Assembly (NCBI GenBank): GCA_027066455.1
Contig: JAMONT010000057.1
Span: 1-32,353, forward strand
Source: Candidatus Altimarinota bacterium
GTDB taxonomy: Bacteria > Patescibacteriota > Gracilibacteria > BD1-5 > UBA6164
Reading direction: 5' to 3'
Length of the DNA stretch: 32,353 nt
The translations under genes and the position numbers were made by a program. Each line of letters begins with the position of its first letter. Position 1 is the first letter of the stretch. Of this stretch, positions 27,286-32,353 are shown one piece after another. The notes under the pieces were generated by a model. That model made no database searches. It was given only the letters and a program-made list of their open reading frames with translations, and had not been told where the DNA came from.

Positions 27286-27699
27286 TTATAGAATTTTTCA
27301 TTTATTATTTTTCTTTCTTTCTTCTATAATATTTAATATTTTTCAAATAATTTCTGGATGTTTTTCTTTCAAAGTGTCTATAGCAAAAGCTAAAATAACT
27401 AAAACAACAGAATCTTTTTTAACTCTTACAGAGGACATTCTTATTTTTTCATCTGAAAATATTCACATTTCTCAAACTATATCTTCTGCATAAATTTCTC
27501 ATAAAATAATATCATCAGAAATATATGATTCTAACTTTCATTCTAATAAAACATATAAAGCAGAAGCTTCATCTCAATTATTAAAAAGAATTTCACCTGT
27601 TTTTAAACTTCTTTTTTGACTTATAGATTCTAAAAAATAAAGCTCTGAATTTGTCAATCAAGACAGTAATTTTACATCTCTTAAATTAAGCATTTGCAT
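27286..27699 (-). CDS. cyclic-nucleotide-binding (Crp-type) domain protein without DNA-binding domain
   Basis: 137 residues forming one cNMP-binding beta-roll. After an N-terminal helix (LSGLTNSELYFLESISQKRSLKTGEILFNNGDEASALYVLLEGKLESYI) comes LGEIYAEDIVGEMGIFSDEKIRMSSVRVKKDSVVLVI. It has the GDEAxxLYVLLEG and GEMGxFxxxxRxSSVRA-like signatures, which place the phosphate-binding loop at the Gly-Glu-Met and the following Arg. The helix-turn-helix of Crp/Fnr is absent, so it is a stand-alone sensor module. Nearly all its glycines at these positions are TGA. It may regulate a partner such as the pilin genes next door, but no proof is visible. Confidence 0.85.
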
Positions 27700-27763
27700 A
27701 AAAGTTTTATTAAAGTAAGTATTATCTATAATACTCAAAAATTAAATTTTAACAAGATAATAA

Positions 27764-28960
27764 TTATTTTGTATCTAAAATATCTAACATTTTATAAATG
27801 TAATCAGAACCTTTTTTTATAATATTAGCTCATAAATATTTTATAATAATATCATCAGAATCATCAAAAGGAACTAAGTATATTCATTTCATAGTAGTTT
27901 TTTCATATCACTGAATCCTATAAAGAATAGTTCAAGTAGAAGTATTTTCCATAAAAATTCAATAATCTTCATTTTTAAAATCAAAAATAAAATCATTAGT
28001 TGTAGGATTATCTGAAAAACTCAAAACTCAAGAGTCATTTTGTAAATATCCAATTTCTCAACCTGTTGAACTATAATTGTAAGATTCTAATTCTAATAAT
28101 TCTCAATAATTTTCAAAACTATTTTTATCAAATTTTACAATTTTTAAATCTATTTTTTCATCTACATCAAAATATAAAATTCAAGTAGAAGTATTTCAAA
28201 TTTTTACATTTATATTATCATTATTATTTGTATTTTCATCTATAATTTTATTTGTTTTATAATTATTCCAAAAAACATTTATAAGTCAAGAATTAGGATA
28301 AATATAAGAATAATTTACTTTTCTAGCTTTTACATCATCATCTTCAAAAGCATTTCACAAATTATCATCTGGATAATCTGTTCAAGAGCTAACTGTTCAA
28401 GTTGAATTAGTTCTATAATTATCACTATTAAAATCATCATCTATACTATCAATTCCACCTAAACCAGCTCCATTAAAATTTATTTTTGTTGTATCAGAAT
28501 CAGAAAATTGTGTTTCAAAATTTAATCATCAAATATCTACTAAAAGTTCCTTTTCAGTTTTATAAATAGCTCAAGAAAAATTTGCATAATCATTATCAAA
28601 AAAAATTAAAAAATCATCTCATGAATAAGTTCAATAACAATAAGCATTTTGCGAAGAAGTTGGTGAATATAAACTAGTATTATTAATTCAAATATTTACA
28701 TTTCAACTCATAGTAACACTATTTGGACAAGAAAAATTATCAGTATATCAATTTCAATTTGAATTTAATTCTTTAGTGTATTTTATTGCCAATTTTCACT
28801 TGGAGTAAATTGTACTAAGTAAAATAGTATCAATATTTTCTATTTTTTTATAATATCTAAGAGTTGAATTATTATTAAAAACAATCATTCATAAAAACAT
28901 AGTTATTATAACAAGTATCAAAATATAAATCAAAATACTTGCTTTTTTATTTTGTTTCAT
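27764..28960 (-). CDS. large exported protein with prepilin-like N-terminus (PilX/minor pilin-like)
   Basis: 398 residues. A short basic leader MKQNKKAS and a hydrophobic helix ILIYILILVITMFLGMIVF resemble minor pilins of the PilX type, which lack a strict Glu5. The remaining 360 residues are Asn/Ser/Thr/Asp-rich with Gly (NNTSLYSPTSSQNAYCYG, DSIDDDFNSDNYRTNSTGTVSSGTDYPDDNLGNAF). This composition is typical of a surface-exposed beta domain, and two Cys may form a disulfide. It is 9 bases downstream of the pseudopilin gene at 28970, clearly one operon. Probably a pilus-tip or adhesin-like minor component. Confidence 0.75.
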
Positions 28961-28969
28961 TTAAAAATA

Positions 28970-29626
28970 TTAAAAAATTAAAACTAATTTAAAAAATTCT
29001 TTTTTATCTATATTTTTCCATTCTTCTCAATCTAAATTATAACTATAATTAGGAACTAATTCAAGTTCTAAATTCAAAATTGTATTAGAATTATATGTAC
29101 CTACCTGAAAATCTTTTGTATAAATTCCTTCAAAAAGCTTATCTTTGTAAATTTTATAATCATAAATTTTTTCTGGATTTGTTCCAATTTCTGCTAATCT
29201 ATTTTGAGATAATTCTGAATATCACAAAAGTTTTTCTCAATATTTTCCATAATCATTATCAAATTTCATAGTATCTTTATTTACTATTCAAATGGCAATT
29301 CAAAAAGTTTCTTTTTCATTTTTTAGAAGAATTATATCACTTCAAACTCAAACATCAAAGCTTTTTACAAAAGAATATTTATAAAAAGCTTCTGAAAAAT
29401 TTTTCATTTTTGCATTAAAACTAGAAAAACTTAAAAAAAATTGAGTTTTTTCTTTTGACTCTTTAACTTCTTTCAAAGAATCAACTATAAAACCAAACAA
29501 AAACATAAACAAAATACTACTTATACTTATTGCAACAATTGTTTCAACTAATGTAAATCAAAAAATATTTTTATTATTTTTTAATTTTTTATCCTCAAAA
29601 TTAATTTTCTTAAAAAAAGATTTCAC
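28970..29626 (-). CDS. type IV pilus pseudopilin / minor pilin with GTG start
   Basis: 218 residues. The frame has no ATG before the prepilin motif; GTG at 29626 (KSFFKKINFEDKKLKNNKNIFGF) is the best start, although no RBS is present. The class III signal is clear: leader ending in Gly (NIFG) then FTLVETIVAISISSILFMFLFGF, with Glu5 retained. The Gly before the cleavage site is a TGA codon. The globular part has little else recognisable. It is followed by the PilX-like gene and opposed by a third pilin-like gene across a 63-base divergent region. Confidence 0.85.
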
Positions 29627-29689
29627 AATAAAAAAGAGTTAAATATAATAAAGATTATTCTCATTATATTTATTTTTAATTTTTTTCAA
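29627..29689. promoter_or_regulatory. divergent promoter region between two pilin-like operons
   Basis: 63 bases, A/T only apart from a few C/G; must carry promoters in both directions. I cannot place convincing -35/-10 pairs in it. Confidence 0.35.
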
Positions 29690-30154
29690 ATGATAAAGAA
29701 CAAAAAAGCTGAAACACTTTTCACAATTGTGATAGGAATGGTAATTCTTTCTTTTATTATTACTGCTTTAACAACAATAATAATTGATTCAAGAAATGAA
29801 CAAAACACTTTTAATGATTCTAGATTATTAACTATTTTAAAAAATAATACTTCTAATATTGCTACAAAACTAAGTACTGATAATATTTCAGAAAATAGTA
29901 TTTTTTATATATATAAAGATAAATTAGCAAAAGAATTCTTAATATTTACTTGAAGTAGTAACCCTGCTGACCCAAGTTATGAAAATTATAAATATAAATA
30001 TATAGACCAATATTGAGAAAAAATTGATTTAGATACTTTTGATTGAAAGGCATATCAAAGACTTTTATGGTTAGAAAGAGAAGATACTTCTATTGATTGA
30101 ACAAAAAATCAAGTAATAAAAGCAGTTGTTAAAAGATTAATTGAAAAAAATTAA
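29690..30154 (+). CDS. pilin-like exported protein
   Basis: 154 residues: a short charged leader MIKNKKAE, then a hydrophobic helix LFTIVIGMVILSFIITALTTIII, then a soluble part (DSRNEQNTFNDSRLLTILKN, GSSNPADPSYENYKYKYIDQYGEK). The leader and helix fit a minor pilin or pseudopilin although the canonical GFTxxE is replaced by AETLFT. Together with the two genes on the other side of the divergent region it completes a set of three minor-pilin-like proteins, as in PilV/PilW/PilX clusters. The mature part is shorter than the main pilin. Confidence 0.7.
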
Positions 30155-30157
30155 TTC

Positions 30158-30217
30158 CCCAGAAAACCCCTCTCTCTTGTATTCTCTCCCTTTCAGGGAG
30201 AAAGAGGCTGCAAGAAG
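30158..30217 (+). repeat. GC-rich palindromic element between pilin-like gene and flippase
   Basis: TCTCCCTTTCAGGGAGA hairpin preceded by CCCCAGAAAACCCCTCTCTC and followed by AAGAGGCTGCAAG. It shares CCTCTCTC and GGCTGCAA with the element after uvrC (22118-22148). It may also act on transcription of the flippase gene. Confidence 0.75.
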
Positions 30218-30245
30218 ATAATAATTTAAATAAAAATAAAAAATA

Positions 30246-31781
30246 ATGATAGACCAACACAAAACTTTGGCTGAAAAATTTTTGAAAAAATGATTTTGGC
30301 TTTACCTTTTTTCCTTTATTATAGCTCCTATTTGATATATAATAAAAATAATTATTTCTGGAAATATAAGTGTTTCTGAACTTTGAATTTTGTATTGAAT
30401 AATAAGTTTAGTAACTTTACTTTCAAGTTTTAATGATTTTTGAATGACTGAAAGTTTGCTTCATTTTTTACCAAAATATATAACAGAAAAAAAATATAAT
30501 TATGTAAAAAGTTTGCTTGTTTATGCTTTTTTAGCTCAAACTATAACTTGAATATTAATTGCTAGTTTTTTCTTTTTTTGAGCTGATTATATAGCTTTGA
30601 ATTATTTTAAATCAAATGATGCTATAATTTCTTTAAAAATATTTGCAATTTTCTTTTTATGAATAAATATTTTTCAAATTATTTCTACTTTTTTTATGGC
30701 AATTCAAGATACTTTTTTAAATAAAATAATAGATTTATTAAGAATGTGATTTGTTTTAATTTCAGTTTTAGCAATATTTTTTCTTGATTTATCAAGTTTG
30801 GTTAATTTTTCTTATTCTCGGCTTATTTGATTATATTTCTGAATTTTATTTGCAATAATGTTTTTCTATAAAAATTATTATTCTAAATATCTAAAAAATG
30901 AAAAAATTATTTGGAGCAAAGAGTTTTTTAAAAAAATATTTTCTTATGCAATTTTAGTATTTATTTGAGCTCAAGCTGCAACTATTTTAGGACAAATGGA
31001 TATGCAAATGATTATTTATTTACTTTGAACAACAGATGCTGGTTATTATACAAATTATCTTTCAATTATTGCAATTCCCTTTATGATAATTTGACCAATT
31101 TTTGCTTTACTTTTTCCTATATTTTCTGAAATGTATGCCAAAAAAGATTTTGAAAAAATAAAATTAGTAAAAACTACTTTTGTTAATAATTTTTCAGCAA
31201 TTGCAATAGCTTTTAATTTTTTATTTTTTGTTTTTTGACCAATAATTGCTTATATTTTATTTTGAGAAAAATATATTTTTTCAGGAGAAATTCTCAGATA
31301 TGCTATCTTATTTTTAGTTTTTAATTTTTTATTACAAATTAATTTTAGTATTTTAGCTTGAGTTTGAAGAGTTATTGAAAGAGTAAAAATTATTTCTATT
31401 GCTTTAGTTTTTAATTTTTTTCTAAATTTAATTTTAATAAATTGACTTGATATAATTTGATTTGAATGAATTTGAGTTGCTTGAGCAGCTCTTGCAACTT
31501 GAATTGGTTGGATTTTAATTTATTTACTTAGTGAATTATTTTTATGAAAAAAATATTTTGTAAAAATTGATTATAAATTTTTATCAAAAAATATTTTTTT
31601 AATGTGATTTTTATGATTATTTTTTTATAAATTTTTAATTCCTATATTTGATTGAGTTGGAAGATTAACCAGTTTTTGAATAATGTTTTTAATTTGAATA
31701 ATTTGGTTTGTAATATTTTTTGCAATAAATTATAAAGAATTTAGATGATTTTTTAATCAAATTAAAAATTTTAGAAAATAA
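30246..31781 (+). CDS. polysaccharide/lipid flippase (Wzx/MATE-MurJ superfamily)
   Basis: 511 residues with about 14 hydrophobic spans, the typical size of Wzx/MVF-type flippases. Landmarks are IIAPIGYIIKIIISGNISVSELGILYGI at the start, NDFGMTESLLHFLPKYITEKKY, a motif common to the polysaccharide-synthesis family (GLxxxLxRFLPxY), and GQMDMQMIIYLLGTTDAGYYTNY, also typical (D..ILGxxxGxYxxA). A central FPIFSEMYAKKDFEKIK loop follows. Most Gly codons are TGA. It would move lipid-linked glycans across the cell membrane. It follows a GC-rich palindrome. Confidence 0.88.
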
Positions 31782-31794
31782 AATAAAAAAAGTT

Positions 31795-31822
31795 TTGATT
31801 TTATTCTTATTTATATTATAAT
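31795..31822 (+). promoter_or_regulatory. promoter of the AAA ATPase gene
   Basis: TTGATT (31795-31800), a 16-base spacer and TATAAT (31817-31822), 39 bases before the ATG. Confidence 0.6.
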
Positions 31823-31861
31823 CTTAATGAGATGAGTTTTATTTCTGTTACAATATAAACT

Positions 31862-32353
31862 ATGAAAGATATATATCTTAATTTAAATAGATTATTAGAA
31901 TCAAAATTAAAAAAAATAAATTTAAAATATAAAAGAACTTTGTTTAATAAAATAGATTTTTCAAAAAATCTTATTTGAATTTATTGAGAAAGATGAATTT
32001 GAAAAACCTATTTAATGCTTCAAAAATTAAAAGAAACTTGATGATTTTATTTTTCTTGTGATAATCCAATAATTCAAAGTACAGATTTATTTAATTTTAT
32101 AGATTTTCTATCAAATGATTTGAAAATAAAATATATTTATATTGATGAAATTCAAAAAAATAAAGATTGGATAAATATCATAAAATCAATTTCTGATTTA
32201 GAATTTGATTCAAAAATTATTTTTTCAGGTTCAAGTAGTTTAGATTTATACTTAGGAACTATAGATTTAGCTAGAAGATGAAAATTTTATAATTTACATA
32301 CTTTAAATTATTTTGAATTTTTAAATTTATTTTATAAAGAAAATATTAAAAAT
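31862..32353 (+). CDS. AAA-family ATPase (AAA_14/DUF4143-like), 5' part
   Basis: 164 residues visible; the gene runs out of the window. Walker A is YGERGIGKTYLM (residues 41-52), with three glycines of the loop encoded by TGA. Walker B is YIYIDEIQKNKDW (Asp95, Glu96), and IIFSGSSSLDLYLG follows as the sensor region. FYNLHTLNYFEFLNL comes near the end, matching the hP.s..Ef family motif. ATPases of this AAA_14 type, usually with a C-terminal DUF4143 nuclease-like domain, are widespread and of unclear role, sometimes associated with defence or toxin-like functions. The C-terminal domain cannot be seen. Confidence 0.87.

Noticed and set aside
1-32353. UGA=Trp (table 4, mycoplasma-like) as the explanation of the in-frame TGA codons
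   Set aside because: TGA falls on obligatory glycines (P-loops, DGGKAQ, GIY, LFGSR) while conserved Trp, as in WCGPC, is TGG.

Overview
The window reads as chromosomal DNA of an ultra-small Patescibacteria/CPR bacterium that decodes UGA as glycine (translation table 25), as known for Gracilibacteria (BD1-5/GN02) and Absconditabacteria (SR1). The sequence is strongly AT-rich. Under the standard code nearly every gene breaks into fragments at TGA, but reading TGA as Gly gives long ORFs whose TGA codons fall on obligatory glycines. Examples are the P-loops of an AAA ATPase and of a VirB4/TraG-like ATPase, the DGGKAQ motif of UvrC, and the GIY motif of UvrC. Trp stays TGG, for example in the WCGPC site of thioredoxin. 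TAA and, less often, TAG are the only stops. No start codon I placed has a Shine-Dalgarno motif; leaders are A/T runs. All coordinates below use table 25.

Layout. 1-2808 (+): end of a membrane protein, then an MFS transporter overlapping an acyltransferase with a C-terminal acyl-carrier domain, resembling an LplT/Aas-type lysophospholipid uptake and re-acylation pair. 2890-8933 (+ with one - gene): four unknown or lipoprotein genes, a HEPN-like protein preceded by a micro-ORF, a lytic transglycosylase lipoprotein and a thioredoxin-fold lipoprotein, closed by a hairpin terminator. 9052-14351 (-): a TPR lipoprotein operon, a DsbA-like oxidoreductase with a Spy/CpxP-like partner, a type IV prepilin and a zinc-ribbon protein. 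14428-19448 (-): a DUF4153-like membrane protein, a RelE-type toxin-antitoxin pair lying between two copies of a 46-bp promoter repeat, a small monooxygenase-fold protein, two unknown proteins (one without any UGA codon and probably a recent import), and a startless nucleotidyltransferase.

19538-24768 (-): a large VirB4/TraG-like ATPase, uvrC and an orphan glycosyltransferase-like C-terminal domain. 25091-27206: an SSB-like protein with an acidic DVPF tail (+), a 49-residue ORF (-), thioredoxin (-) and a secreted protein (+). 27286-30154: a cNMP-binding protein and three pilin-like proteins around a divergent promoter region. 30246-32353 (+): a Wzx/MATE-like flippase and the start of an AAA ATPase.

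The most unusual feature is a family of GC-rich palindromic elements, at least nine copies here, standing out from the AT-rich background. Four lie inside uvrC and one inside the acyltransferase-ACP gene, all in frame, and related copies are read in the same phase. They resemble the protein-embedded palindromic elements of Rickettsia in behaviour, but they sit in an unrelated, recoded genome. Other points of interest are the acyltransferase-ACP fusion, the toxin-antitoxin pair set in duplicated promoters, and a gene that uses only GGN for glycine. No tRNA, rRNA, CRISPR array or transposase gene was seen.
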